Shown here in pieces: positions 1-12,008 of a stretch of 64,000 nt of DNA. Source of the stretch: Pseudeuparius sepicola (taxonomy: Eukaryota > Arthropoda > Insecta > Coleoptera > Anthribidae); contig OY987299.1 in the NCBI GenBank assembly GCA_963920635.1, positions 125,365,373 to 125,429,372 of the forward strand, written 5' to 3'. The translations under genes were made by a program, and so were the position numbers. Under the pieces are notes generated by a model, which saw only the letters and a program-made list of their open reading frames with translations, ran no database searches and was not told the DNA's origin. Position 1 is the stretch's first letter. Each line of letters starts with the position of its first letter.

Positions 1-36
1 CTGGGTTCAAATCCCGGTTGTGATTGCTTCTTTTTA
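1..36 (+). other. tRNA-type T-arm at the window edge (tRNA 3' end or SINE head)
   Basis: The first bases form a T-arm: five-base stem CTGGG/CCCGG around the loop TTCAAAT, with the B-box GGTTCAAATCC. A T-rich stretch that could stop Pol III follows. The 5' part lies outside the window, so a real tRNA cannot be told from a tRNA-derived SINE. The T-rich tail resembles the SINE head near 57.1 kb, which favours a SINE. Confidence 0.45.
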
Positions 37-593
37 TTTTTATTTTTAAATTACATTTTTGCGCAGTCGTGTTATTTTTAGCTTTGGGATTATAATTCGT
101 AAAATTAACGAAATGTATTATCGATAATAGGCACACAACTTTTTATATCTATTACCTCCGATAATATGCTCAGGTTTCGACCAACAATTTGTTTTTCACA
201 TTTTTCTTTTTAGTAGATGTCCCCCACTGCGTGAGGGCTATCATGAATCTGTATAACAATTTTAAGGATCAGGTTAGCATAAAAACAAACACATGCCGAT
301 ATTAGATCATATTGCATAAATACATTTCCTGTAAATATGTGCGCGGCTACGGAACAGTTGGTTATGAAATTATATTTTTTGTCTTGCTTGGTTATTTCTG
401 CGGGGCTTGGGGCCATAGGGTCACCTCACTGAACGTCCGGGATACTTTTAATATAAAAGTTCTAGGGCAAATCTACTCGTATAACGTCACAAAAGTGAAA
501 TTTTATCTTAAGAAGTTGAGGTTTTAAAATTGCAAATTAGGCTCTTATAGTGTAAGGATCGGACGGTAATACATTCTAGGGGAGAGATATACA
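37..593. other. Unassigned AT-rich DNA
   Basis: I see no gene, domain or repeat structure here. The short open frames show no recognisable motif or start context. Confidence 0.5.
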
Positions 594-1421
594 TACAGGA
601 TGATTTTTTTAGGTCTACCACTGCGATTTTCTCGCTCATTTTGCAGCATACAAAAAAAAAAACGTAAGAAAAAAAATGTGGCAATTTTGGACAGCTAAGT
701 GGTGCTGCAAAAGAAATCGGCATCCATGGCCAACTTGTCGCGCATTATTAAAAAAACCTCAAATTGAGCAAAACTATTAATGGCCGTGGAATGTTTATTT
801 TAAGAGACAGAGGAAAACTTTTATATTGAAAATTGATGACACTGAGAAGCTTTATCCACCCAGGTGCTCAGATAGTTTCAGCAAATTACACAGGGTCTTC
901 GGCTCTCTTGAGACCATGAATTTTTTTTTCGATTTTAGGTTTTTTTAGTACACCGCGAAAAGTTGGGTATGTAGGCCCATTTCTTTTTTAATGTCGCCTC
1001 GCTGACCAAAATTGCCATATTTTGTTTCCTTACATATTTTCTGTGCGGCCCAAAATAGGCGAGAAAACCGCTTAACAAGAGATAAACAAAAAAAAATTGA
1101 TAGCCTCAAGAGAGCCGAAGACCCTGTGTAATTTTCTGAAACTATCTGAGTACCCTTTTGCATAAAGCTTCTTAGTGCCATCGATTTTCAATATAAAGGT
1201 TTTTCTCTGTCTCTTAAAATAAACATTCCACGGCCATTAATAGTTTTGCTCAATTTGAGGTTTTTTTAATATTGCGCGACAAGTTGGCCATGGATACGGA
1301 TTTCTTTTGCAGCACCACTTAGCTGTCCAAAATTGCCACATTTTTGTTTCTTACGTTTTTTTTGTATGCCGCAAAATGAGCGAGAAAATCGCGGTGGTAG
1401 ACCTAAAAAAATCATCCTGTA
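594..1421. mobile_element. Foldback DNA transposon, TACAGGATG family, copy 1
   Basis: The two ends are inverted copies: TACAGGATGATTTTTTTAGG on the left and its complement finishing CATCCTGTA on the right. The match runs about 320 bp inward (594-916 against 1103-1421), leaving a loop of about 190 bp. No transposase is encoded, so it is non-autonomous. A second copy lies at 51551-52186, nested in another element. TA at both ends is consistent with TA-targeting Tc1/mariner-type mobilisation, which is inference for this copy. Confidence 0.88.
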
Positions 1422-3214
1422 TATTTGCAAAGGAAGTTATTTGTAGAATTTCCTTAAGAACAATTTTATAGTAAAAAATAAGAAGTAAAAAAAAGAACTA
1501 AAGTTCTATAATATTGTACTGAGTAGGTAAAAATAATTTTAAAATCGATATTCATTGAGTTATTTGAATTTTTTTGGTAAATTCTGGAACATGCCCGTTT
1601 TGAGGGGTGCTGAATCCAGTGGCGTGCACAGATTTTGGGTGTCCCGAAAACAAATGGGTCACACTGTATGTAGGTAACCTACAGAGAGTTCCTACTCCAG
1701 GGATTCAAAAGAATTTGTAAAGATCCTCCGTGTTTCTACAATTTTTAGCCTGTACCAGGTATTTATGAATTCATTCGATCTTAATTAATAATAAACAAAA
1801 TATAAAAAATATAGAAAACCTGTTAGAGTAAATGGTGATAGTATAATGTGGGAGTATTTACACATTCATAATATTGATGATAATTTATATTAAGTATAAA
1901 CACGTTGTAAAGGCTAACAAATAAAACAAGTATAATTTATTGTTAAAACATCAACAGCACTCCGCATTTATCCACTATTCCAGAACTGGCGCCTATATAC
2001 TATATATATATATATGAGAGAAAATAAACTATTTACATTTGTAAAAAAGTAATAAACGAACCAGTTGTATTTGCTATTTATTTAGAAAATAAAGCATGAC
2101 ATTTAAACATTTTTACGGGCCACCTAAAAGCTTGTGTTGTTTATTTTTAACGGCCTATTACAAATTGGTGTCACGTGAATACTCTAATTCCACTTTAGCA
2201 CTTTATTAAACAACAACTTTTTTTCACGAGCGTGCCTATAATTCCAAATAGTGTACGCAAAGCAATACCGTCAGAACCTGTAGACAGGTTTGTTTTGATA
2301 AACGGCTGACGACCAGAACTAATCACAGTCTAAGCGCTCCATTAAAGAGGCAAAGATATTTTCGGGTGGTGCAGTAGCTCCTGAAAACTGTCTCCGCAGT
2401 GACCAAGTCGCGGGGCGAAGAAAATCGCGATGGGAAGAGATTTGATACTTTTTCGGATTTTCAAAGAGGAAATTTCAAAAGATATCAAGCTTTTTTGCCG
2501 CGAGAAACCGGATCGTTTTTATGTGTCGTTCTCTACGTCTCTATACCTAAAAATTATTCCGAAAATGTCGCGACATTGTCAGAAATTTCCCTTTTTGTCG
2601 AGCCGTAGCGAAGTTACATCGGCTCGGGGCTCTGGAGCGGTGGTTAGACCTTCCCTCGAGCCTTCAGGTGAAGTTTCGATGCTTCTGGCACTACTAACAA
2701 ATGGTTAAATAAGAAAAAACACGCGATATCCAAGAGTGGTTCCAGAGAAATATTATGGGGAAAGGTTAATGACTACAAGGTTGATGGTTGACATACTATA
2801 TTTGTTTTTAGAGTAGTTTGGATATATTTGATCTTGGGGACAAAACAAAGGGAATGGGGCGCTACGTCTATAGGTTCTGATGTCATTGATTGAAATGTAT
2901 GGCGTTAGATGACATTCTAAACACGCTTGACAGCCTATAACTGCAGCTAGTCTCAGATCACGGTTAAAAACTCCCTTAAGCCACGAGCTCTCAACATAAG
3001 GTTATTATAATGTGTTCTATTTTGAGTATTCAGGATTGCCAACAAAATAACAATGCCAGTATAGAATTAGAGAAATAAATCTGGTGGACCCACCAGTAAA
3101 TTAAATTATTCCTTATATTCCTGGACTATGAGATATGCTAAAATGCATGGGCAATCCTTTTAATGTCAGAACAGTATTTAAATCCAAAAATACATTAGGA
3201 TCGATGCTACTAAT
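1422..3214. other. Unassigned intergenic DNA with a short TA microsatellite
   Basis: A (TA)n run lies near 2000-2015. The stretch 2340-2680 is somewhat richer in GC and holds an open frame of about 90 codons (2430-2708), but it shows no domain, signal peptide or splice structure. I do not call it a gene. Confidence 0.45.
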
Positions 3215-4104
3215 GCCTGTTTTACATTGACAATTTCTTCACGAATTATTTCATGAAGCCACTTCAAGGACAAATTAATATAAGAAATCGTATGTTACAC
3301 TGGCAATTTCTTCATGAATTAATTCATGAATTTCTTCATAAAGTTACTTCACGAATTAGAGCATGTTCTATTTTCCGTAAAGTTTTGCGTGAACTTCAGG
3401 AGTAGGTACTAACATTGAAAATTTGAACACAAGAAAAGTTATATTTTGATACTGGTTTTTGTTTGAGGCATTAGACGAGGAATAGACGAGACTACATAAT
3501 TTTAAAGATAATATACTTAGATAAAAAGTGTGTGAATTGTTACAATGTTTTATTTATGTATTCCGCTGCCCTCATTCACGAAATAATCACAAAACTCCTC
3601 TCGGGCAGCAACGCAAGCATGTCTTGGTGAGCATGTTTGGTAAGAAAGTCCAAATTGAAATATATAGTCTTTATAAAGCTCTTCTAGGATAGAACTAGGA
3701 CATTCGGGTCTCAAAAATTGTGTAATGTGCATCAAGCCAATGTTATGGTTTGCTCTTTTTCCACATTCATATTAATTTGTAGTCAAAAAAACTCTAAATC
3801 GTTTGGCTGCCAAATGCATTTTCAACTACTCTTGTAGCCAGACTTAATCTGTAGTTAAAGATGCTTTGGATGAAGATGGATATGGTTAGAAAATATGTTC
3901 TGATAGGGGAAATGCAGAAAAAAAATATTTTGTTATTTATTCTTTTGTGTTGGTATTCGCTGGAATCTGTGACATAAGGTGACAAAAAAATTCATCAATT
4001 TCTTCATCAGTATAAAATAGAACTTGTCGTGAATTAATTCATGAATTTATTCATAAAATTATTCATGAATTAATGCATGAAGAAATTGTCAATCTAAAAC
4101 AGGC
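3215..4104 (-). mobile_element. PIF/Harbinger transposon relic
   Basis: The terminal inverted repeats are about 27 bp: GCCTGTTTTACATTGACAAT on the left, and its near-complement ending TCTAAAACAGGC on the right. The interior encodes minus-strand pieces of a Harbinger transposase. At about 890 bp it is much shorter than an autonomous element (usually 3 kb or more), so it is an internally deleted copy. The expected 3-bp TWA duplication is not clear at the flanks. AATTAATTCATGAA-like subterminal motifs recur in both ends. Confidence 0.8.
3550..3985 (-). pseudogene. PIF/Harbinger transposase (DDE_Tnp_4) C-terminal remnant
   Basis: Two minus-strand frames carry hallmark Harbinger transposase segments. 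The upstream frame (3794-3985) contains FNYRLSLATRVVENAFG, matching the family's FNYRLSRAR-VVENAFG block that holds the last catalytic Glu. The downstream frame (3550-3735) contains AAREEFCDYFVNEGS, matching the typical C-terminal REEFKDYFNSEG block. The two are separated by about 60 bp of disrupted sequence, and the N-terminal DD part is missing, so no active enzyme can be made. The family assignment is from motif memory and is fairly sure. Confidence 0.75.
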
Positions 4105-5005
4105 TTTAAAAACGAAACCATTTAATGAGGTACAAAGTTCAAAAAACTGCATTTAAGTATAAAATTCCTTGTGAATAAGGGAAGTTCTGTGTTGGGGAGG
4201 TTTGTAGGCCATATAACGTTCACTTAAAAGAACATAAAAATTATATCAGGCAAAATCACCTTTCAAAGTAAAAAATATGTAAATACACCCTTTTAATAAA
4301 AATCAGAATTTTGTGGGATAGGTCCCAACCAATTCTCAAAGAAGAAGTAGAAAATATGCGAAAAAATAAGGAATCAGCATTTATTCTACGAAATACGGAC
4401 AACTGTGTTGCTGAATGTTTAGTGGAATTCAGTAAAATATTATTGCCACAATAATTAGAGAGAACACGGGGTACAATATCAGGCAGGTGGCTAGGCTATT
4501 GTTTCTGTTGTCATGACACTTTAACTTGACATTTGTTATTCTGTCATTTTACCTTGACGTGACATTATCTTTGAGAAAGGAGGAAGATTTGTTTTCCGAA
4601 AGCTCAGAAAACAAAGTTGTTGAGTTATACCTACGTTCAAAGTTTCTTTCATTTACTGTTAAGCATTTATGAATTTTCCTGGCAACTTGTGAAAGTTGTC
4701 TTTTAATCAGTTTAGTTCAGGTTCTGTGTCGACTATTTCCCTCGTCTTAATTTCCACCAATCACAAACGCGCAATTTTGAATTACAAATGGCTTCTAGAT
4801 GGAAAAACTGTATGACAGCACCTGTCAGCAGTTTTTTTCGAGTTTACCCGCAGCAAAACTTGACAGCGGTTGTATAATAGGTAGTATGTTTTGTAAGCTA
4901 TGTGTATGCAGAATAATCTGTTACTCATGAAATAGTCTTGTCAAATACCATTCGGGCATCTAACTTTTCCTGTGAAAAAAAATCCAAAAAAAACAATGCT
5001 AAGTA
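4105..5005. other. Unassigned AT-rich DNA
   Basis: No open frame of interest, domain or clear repeat ends are visible. Short direct echoes of CTTGACA/TTGACAT near 4520-4560 look like chance. Confidence 0.45.
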
Positions 5006-5488
5006 ATATTTTTTTTATTACACTTCTTTGAAAACACCTTATTTTCATCTGTTTTAGCAATAATGAAAGATGGGGTTTTTCGAGCTAGCGCACGGAAACA
5101 GCGCATGGAAAAACTTTCCGTGCGCTGAATAAAAATACCGAATATATGGCTTTAAAATATAAATATACAGCAAAGTAAACTAAATTTAAGAAACTCTATA
5201 TGCTCTCTGATATTTAACATATACCTATTTTGTATTTTAATTCGTAAGTGTTTCAATATTTAGATACATTTCTGTAATATTTTTGACGTTTTATTCACCT
5301 TATCTGACAATAACTAATTTACAACAAAGCACCTTTGAAATAATTTGAGAGTAACCATGGAAACGCATCATACATACCAAACACTATATTATTGTCTGCA
5401 TTGTTTATTTTTTGTCAATTAAATTTATTATAATATGCCGATAAAATGTTTTAAGTTTCCATTTTCAAAGAAGTATAATAAAAAATAT
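5006..5488. mobile_element. Small inverted-repeat (MITE-like) element
   Basis: The outer ends are inverted copies: ATATTTTTTTTATTACACTT..CTTTGAAAA at 5006-5034 against TTTTCAAAGAAGTATAATAAAAAATAT at 5462-5488 (about 28 bp with mismatches). Inside, 5089-5131 has a further hairpin with GCGCACGGAAA pairing to TTTCCGTGCGC. No coding capacity is evident. The superfamily is unknown. Confidence 0.55.
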
Positions 5489-5492
5489 CGTT

Positions 5493-5610
5493 CATTACAC
5501 GTCCAGAAATAGATTTTTTCGTGCTTGCATGACTTCCCGTGTGAGGCGCAGCCGAACACGGGAATTTGTCACGCGCGCCCGGAAAAATCTTTATTTCCAG
5601 ACTCGTAATG
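5493..5610. repeat. Short foldback next to the 5.0-5.5 kb element
   Basis: ATTACACGTCCAGAAATAGA at the left pairs with the complement of TATTTCCAGACTCGTAAT at the right. The loop holds a second GC-rich inner hairpin (CCCGTGTG..AACACGGG). It may be the outer part of the adjacent MITE-like element or a separate insertion. Confidence 0.5.
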
Positions 5611-6208
5611 AAATATACTATTTAACAAAATGCATTCGTGCAGGTGCAAAAATCCTCGTCTTCGACTCGGATTTTTGTGGCCACCAGCACTCATGCTTCT
5701 TGTTAAAATATGACTTAGCAACGTGTTTCTCCGATTTTTTTTCTGAAAAATTAGATGCCCTTATGATATTACTTACGAAAAAACCCCCAATTAAAAATTA
5801 AATGGTTTTGAAGCTTTCTTTCGTATTTTTGCTCTGGCATCCTCGAAATTCCGCAAGCCATCCGACCGACTTTTGTCGCCCAGGATCCGGGGAATTGATC
5901 GGGTGGCTGGCGCGGAGAGGACCCTAATGAAATTTTGTCGCAGTCCCCAACTCCCGAAAACTCCAACATGGCCTCCACGCCTCCCTGGTGCCCACAAATT
6001 GCATTCGTGAAATTTACAAGAAGCGCAGGTCGCAACTTGGGAGATGCTTCGAAGCTATACCTGCACCTAATAAGCGTTTCTCTTGGGTTCCAAGTTTTCG
6101 TAGATGGGCGAAAAGACTATACCTACGTTGGTTGTTAAGGAGAAGAATAATTAACAAGTGGCAACACTATCGAATACCTATTATATCTACTATTGCAATA
6201 CACTGTTA
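5611..6208. other. Unassigned DNA, locally GC-richer
   Basis: The part 5830-6100 is richer in GC, and overlapping open frames of 60-90 codons occur on both strands. None shows a domain or splice signals I can support. It may be unique host DNA between transposons. Confidence 0.4.
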
Positions 6209-7260
6209 TACAGGGTTATTCAAAAACAAATGCCACCCGTAGCACAGCGGTATTCTACTCCAAAAATAAAGTAACCCGTGTTTTTTCTTTTTGTTCAAAG
6301 CTCTATATTAAGGGCCCCACGGGCCCTTAAAAGGGGCCCTAAAATTTCGTTTTTTCGCTATATCTTTTAAACGGCTTGATCGATTTTAATGATCTTTTGC
6401 ACACGTTCATAGATAATTATGTCACATAATTATGTTATAGTGCAGTATCCGCAACCGCCAGATGACGCTACTTGTGCCAACCAGTTTCATTTATTATGCT
6501 CAGAACTTTTTTGCCCACAGTTAACTTGTAAATTAATTTGAATAACTTTGTAAAAAATTCCATTCTCTACAAAAAATTATTCTAGTATTTTTTCCATAAA
6601 TTCTGCCGTTTCGGAGATAATGCCCCAAATTCAGCCATCATGCACGTACCTTGTACCCACGCATATTAAACATTAGTGGCATAATGATCTAGTTACCTTT
6701 GGAAACAATCACACTTAAGAGGACTTGTTAAGTATTTGAGATTTAGTTTTAAGCAAATGCTAAAAATTTGAAGTTTTTGAGCATTTGCTGTAGTTATTTC
6801 AATGTTAGGTATTTGTATCATTATTTTATTAGGGAAACTTAACTAAATGTATTAAATTACAACAAAACTGTATTTGAATTTTAGAAAACATTGTCAAAAG
6901 GTAAATGTGATTGTTTCATTGTTTGTTTCCAAAAACAACTAGATCATTATGCCACTAATGTTTAATATGAGTGGGTTCGTGGTACGTGCATGGTGGCTGA
7001 ATTTTGGGCGTTATCTCCGAAACGGTAAAATTTATGAAAAAACCCGTAGAATCGTTTTTTGTAGAGAATGGAATTTTTTACAAAGTGGTTCAAATTAATT
7101 TACAACTTAACTGTGGGCAAAATTTTCTAGGGCCCTTTTTAAGGGCCCGTGGGGCCCTTCATATAGAACTTTGAACAAAAAGAAAAAACACGGGTCACTT
7201 TATTTTTGGAGTAGAAGACCGCTGTGCTACGGGTGGCATTTGTTTTTGAATAACCCTGTA
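6209..7260. mobile_element. Foldback DNA transposon, TACAGGGTTATTC family
   Basis: Inverted ends start TACAGGGTTATTCAAAAACA and finish with its complement at 7260. The pairing continues through nested GGGCCC-rich segments and on to about 6735 from the left and 6930 from the right, so almost the whole element is a palindrome. The right arm lacks roughly 170 bp present in the left arm (about 6355-6515). No protein is encoded. Confidence 0.88.
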
Positions 7261-7459
7261 TATGACATCCGTATAGTCTACAGGGTGTCTCATTTTGATC
7301 TGGAACACCCCTGTAAAATTTGAACTGGCTTACGGATTTTAACGATTTTTTTTTGTATATAGGGCCCTCCTAGATGTACTTATCAAACACTTTTCAATGA
7401 CCAGACGATTATTCCAGGGCCGGGTTAAAAAAAAAATTTGACTAAAATTTTCGAGTTAA

Positions 7460-7847
7460 GGCTCAATGTACAGCACGTGCGTGGTGATTCAATATTTTGA
7501 CCCATAAAATGGCTTTTTTCGATCTGTAGAGAGCAACAGGCATAATTTTAAACTTTTGGTCAATACAAATTTTAATCTAAGTACCTAATTACTCACACTT
7601 TGAGACAAAAATTATTTAAAAAGATTGATCACAATGGCCGTTATTAGCATTTGTGCAATAGGCCTAATAACTGCCATTGTGATAAATATTTTTAAATAAT
7701 TTTTGTCTCAAAATACGAGTAATAACTTAGATTAAAATTTGTATTGACCAAAAGTTTAAAATTATGCGTTTTGCTCGCTACAGATAGGAAAAAGCCATTT
7801 TATGGGTCAAAATGTTGAATCACTACGTACGTGCTGTACATTGAGTC
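7460..7847. mobile_element. TTAA-target MITE inside the left arm of the 7.3-10.7 kb foldback
   Basis: TTAA flanks both sides (7456-7459 and 7848-7851). The element is a near-perfect palindrome starting GGCTCAATGTACAGCACGTG and ending with the complement of GACTCAATGTACAGCACGTA. The opposite arm of the host foldback (about 10520) reads straight through with a single TTAA, so the insertion and its duplication are directly visible. TTAA duplication is typical of piggyBac and Kolobok superfamilies; the ends do not begin CCC as classical piggyBac does. A partial copy lies at 16160-16354. Confidence 0.88.
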
Positions 7848-8745
7848 TTAAGGTATCAGCAATTTTTTTATCGGAAATATGATAACGTAGGGTTAATCAG
7901 CGCCCCTGAAATCCCCCAGATTCACAATTTCAAGAAATTATTCCCACAAATTATACTTTTTACACTGCATCACAATTGCAAAAATCGAAATTTCAATTTG
8001 AGTTCAGCTATTACGGTGGCTATGGAAACAAGTGAAAAGCTATGGAAACAAGTGAAAATGGTAAAAAGAGGTCCACAGGGAACATAAGTAATAAACCTGA
8101 CCGGAAACTGTACTCGGTTTCTCTTTTCATTATTGCTGTACAGTACAAATTTTATGCCATTTGAGACGCAAGAGAGCTCGCTGTCGTCGCAGGCAGCTGT
8201 GCAAGTGCAAACACTTTGAGAACATAGGTGTAGCTAGCCTTTTTTCTCCGGGGGGGGGGGGGGGCTTAAGCCCCTGAAGGAGATTCAGTAACCCGCAAAA
8301 GCGCCGGAGCGCCGCATATAAAACACTTTGGTGTATACAGGGTGTTCCAGCGGAAACGTAACATTTTACACGTTGTATCTTTTTGAAAAGTCGGTCAATT
8401 TTCGAAAATCTGATGCAGGTGTATAGAGAATTGAGAGACGTTTCCAAGGGTGTGCAACATGAACCCCCTTCCCATTTAAATTTTTTGAAGGGGTTTAACC
8501 CCTGTTCAGGGGGTTGCAGATAGATCTATCAATTTTATGCCTGCACGTGGGCATACCGTTTTCTGTGTATCGTGGGTTATTGCTCGGATGAATGAATAGT
8601 CAATTAATTAGGTAGGTACTTATTTGTAAATGAACTTACTGAACTAAATGAAGAAAATTAAAGTACTTACGCAAACTATACTAGAGCTTATTTACTTCTT
8701 AATCGGCACAACGTTATTAATTTAAATACACACAACTTTACTACA

Positions 8746-9222
8746 TATAGGGTGAGTTTTTTTCGATGCCCACTATGGGGATCTCGGAAACTAGCAGAAC
8801 TAGAACAAAGGTTAAATGAGGAAAGAATTGCAGTTTTGAATGCTCAAAAAATGGCCGATTTTATAAGGCCACAGCCAACTATGATTTACATTTTAAAAAA
8901 ACACAAGTTTATGTCATATCTAAAAAATCACAAACAACATAAAAAATTGGAATAGATTAACTTATTAAGCCCAAAGTTATCTACAATTTTTGTCTGTACA
9001 GTTTTTTTGTATAATCAGAAATAACGGAGCTACAGAGATCTGATGAAATAGCAAAAAATCACTCTTTTCAAAATATCTAGTGAGCCATGAACTTTTTTAA
9101 AAATCCAAAAGGGGCATTAGATTCGGCATTCAAAACTGCAATTCTTTCCCCATTTAACCTTTGTTCTAGCTCTGCTTGTTTCCGAGATCCCCATAGTGGG
9201 CTTCGAAAAAACTCACCCTGTA
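8746..9222. mobile_element. Foldback element, TAYAGGGTGAGTTTT family, nested in the hAT
   Basis: Left end TATAGGGTGAGTTTTTTTCG pairs with the right end finishing AACTCACCCTGTA. Arms of about 110 bp include an open stretch that reads well on both strands only because the arms are inverted copies. The loop is about 240 bp. There is no coding sequence of its own. Confidence 0.82.
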
Positions 9223-9327
9223 TACTGATACTGCATATAAAAATATAGATGTACGTTGGCGTCTTCGCAGTATTACATATCAATCACAGTAAGCAGTCAC
9301 GTCCAGCCGTCCAGGTTCGCAGTGATG

Positions 9328-9735
9328 CCAGGGACTCTTTATAAAGTAAGGGGACCCAGCATTATACTTTCCAAAGTGAGGCCTATTCTTTCCACATTCT
9401 AATAGTATCAGTGATGCCAAATATGCAATTTTATTGGAGAATCTATTAATAAAACAGGTACTTTGATTGTTAGTAAAAATTAATAATGGTTTCCATGAAA
9501 CAAATTTATTGTATAGTTGAAATTTTTTAATTGTCACATCTGAGTATCTGGAAGTTAGAAAACTTAAAAATTGTGAATTATGATGGGAAATTTTTTGCCT
9601 CCTTTAGAATCTATGGCACTATCTTATCACATAAAACCTGATGGCAGTTGGACACACTGACATAACATAACCTTGTACCAGCCCACTTATGTGGTCTCCT
9701 TGGAGTCTACAGAAAACAAACTTCCCTTTTAGTCA
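9328..9735. mobile_element. CCAGGGAC element, copy 1 (internally deleted, right end lost)
   Basis: It starts CCAGGGACTC and continues with AAGTAAGGGGACCCAGCATT, matching the left end of the fuller copy at 16545-17577. After about 200 bp it jumps to sequence matching the right third of that copy (GATGGCAGTTGGACAC..ACTTATGTGGTCTCCTTGG), then stops before the right terminal repeat. It is therefore a deletion derivative nested in the hAT. Confidence 0.75.
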
Positions 9736-10698
9736 GTGTCTATTACTATACGCACTAACACGAACACGCAACAAGATTAAATCAGCTTAGTTAAGGTTTT
9801 TAATGTAAACCTATAATGTCAAAAAAATTATAAAATAAACGATAGAATTTGTCAGGGGGGGCTATTTTTATACCAGGGGGGCTTAGCCCCCCCCCCCCAG
9901 CCCCCCCTTAGCTACGCCAGTGTTTGAGAAACGTTAATTTTTACATTTTTTGTTACAAATAGGTAATAAAGTATAAGATTATACACTACAAAGCACGTAT
10001 TTGAAGAACGTAATTAAAAGCAGCAATATTTTAAACGACAGAAATGTATTGACGAATCGATTAGAAATTACATTTTATATACCCACTAAATTATTTTTAA
10101 CACCTAAATTATTTTAGCAATTATCAACCCCTGGGTAACATTTGTTGTAAATGCATAAACTGACATTTCTGCAAGCCATTGTTTTTCCACGGCTGCCTGC
10201 GACGACAGCGAGCTCTCTTGCGTCTTAAATGACATAAAATTTGTACTGTACAGCAATAATGAAAAGAGAAACCGAGTACAGTTTCCGATCAGGTTTATTA
10301 CTAATGTCCCCTGTGGACCTCTTTTTACCATTTTCACTTGTTTCCATAGCCACCTTAATAGCTGAACTCAAATTGAAATTTTGATTTTTTGCAATTGTTA
10401 TGCAGTGTAAAAAGTATAATTTGTGGGAATAACTTCTTGAAATTTGGAATCTGGGGGTTTTCAGGGGCGCTGATTAACGCCACGTTATCAGATTTGCGAT
10501 AAAAAAAATCGCTGATACCTTAACTCGAAAATTTGGGTCGAAATTTTTTTTAATCCGGCCCTGGAATAATCCTATGGTCATTGAAAAGTGTTTGATAAGT
10601 ACGTCTAAGAGGGCCCTATATACAAAAAAAATCGTTAAAATCCGTAAGCCACTTCAAATTTTACAGGGGTGTTCCAGATCAAAATGAGACACCCTGTA

Positions 10699-11891
10699 TA
10701 TTGTATAAAGCCTTCCCAATTCCCAACAAACAGGTACAGTCAAGATTACCAATGTTTAGGTGCTAATTACGTATGAAGGTGAAATATTACCAATTTTTTC
10801 CTTTAGAAAATTGTTTAAAGTGTGAAGAACCTAAGAAGAAATTTTTGTTATCTAAAACTAGTAATTTATAACATAATTTATAATCTTAAAATCTATATTC
10901 GATCCCTATTTTTGGTCGTTTTTGGGTAGCAGGTAACCTAATAACTACTATAAAGTTCAAAAAGACTAGTTTTTATGCTTTTGAAAGTAAAAAAGTTCTT
11001 AAAGAAGGCCAAAATAGAGCATGCAGTAAAATTATTATCCCAATACAGATTTTAAAGTCATTTCCAGTGTGTATACATGATAATTTAACGGTTAGTAGGT
11101 GTAAGTTGCTATTTGCTATATTATTTGGATTTAACAATATGCCTGTACCTAGACAACATAAGGCTAGAAGATAAAAAATGAAGCCTCTGAAAATGACATC
11201 GATGAGATTGATAAGTCTGCGAGTGTTCTAGCTATAGTGGACATATCGACATTGAAGAGGTATAGTGGAAGTGCAAACAGTGAATAATATGTATTAGAAG
11301 CACTAGTAGATAATGATAATAATTTGGAAGCTTGCGAAGTACGAAGAAATTGATGAATCAGTGCATGAGCACCTTTCTCTTTTGGAGGCCCTCGCATACA
11401 ATACATAATATTATTAGATTAAATGAAACGTAATCTCGTGTTTATCTGGCAATGTTGTCAACTAAAAATGTTGTAAAATACATGCATACGTAAACAAAGT
11501 AATAATTATTGTACTATTTTTTACCAAAAATAAGCCGTATTCTACCGTATTGGTCGCGTTACACTTTAATAGGGAAACTGACCTGCATGGCCAAAATTAA
11601 TTGTTATTTTTTCTCAAGTCTCAAAATACGTAAAATGGAACATCACAATAATTTATTTTGAATCAAACATGTCCTCCATCTTGAAATCAAAATGATTAAA
11701 AGTTTAAGCAATTATCTTTTTAAAAGTCACACTTGGGACACCAAATTAACTCATCAAAGGTTTGCTTAGCATGTTTTCTTGTCCTGTTTGAAGTTTGTTA
11801 ATAATCGTTTTTGGAAATCAGAAAAAAGAATTCAAAATTTTTGTAAGGAAATTTTTGCTCAGATAACAAAATCCAAACACCTTCAGACATC
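10699..11891. other. Unassigned AT-rich DNA
   Basis: I see no gene, domain or paired repeat ends. Open frames are below 85 codons, without motifs. Confidence 0.45.
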
Positions 11892-12008
11892 ATTTATTGC
11901 AGTGGCGTATCCAGGATTAACGTCTGGGGGGGGGGGGCAATCAGTTATAAATAACAAAACTCTGTCGATAATTTTAATAAATAAAAACATATTTTCTAAA
12001 TAAATGCA

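Larger units (their letters stand above)
8223..9922. mobile_element. hAT-type element with 8-bp target duplication TTTGAGAA
   Basis: TTTGAGAA occurs on both sides (8215-8222 and 9923-9930). The ends are CATAGGTGTAGCTAGCC on the left and CCTTAGCTACGCCAGTG on the right, each followed inward by long G/C homopolymers. These are variants of the CAGTGGCGTAGC ends found on two other elements here. An 8-bp duplication is characteristic of hAT transposons. The interior has no transposase; it holds a one-sided TACAGGGTGTTCC end at 8336, a 477-bp foldback and a CCAGGGAC element copy. Confidence 0.82.
7279..10698. mobile_element. Large foldback DNA transposon, TACAGGGTGTCTC family, hosting other insertions
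   Basis: The ends TACAGGGTGTCTCATTTTGA (7279) and its complement (10698) continue as long inverted arms: 7279-8222 pairs with 9931-10698. Two later insertions interrupt it: a 388-bp TTAA element in the left arm only (7460-7847), and a 1.7-kb hAT element at the centre (8223-9922). Because the right arm lacks the TTAA element, it preserves the empty site. The left arm also carries a 20-bp direct duplication near 8018-8057. No transposase is visible. Confidence 0.86.
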
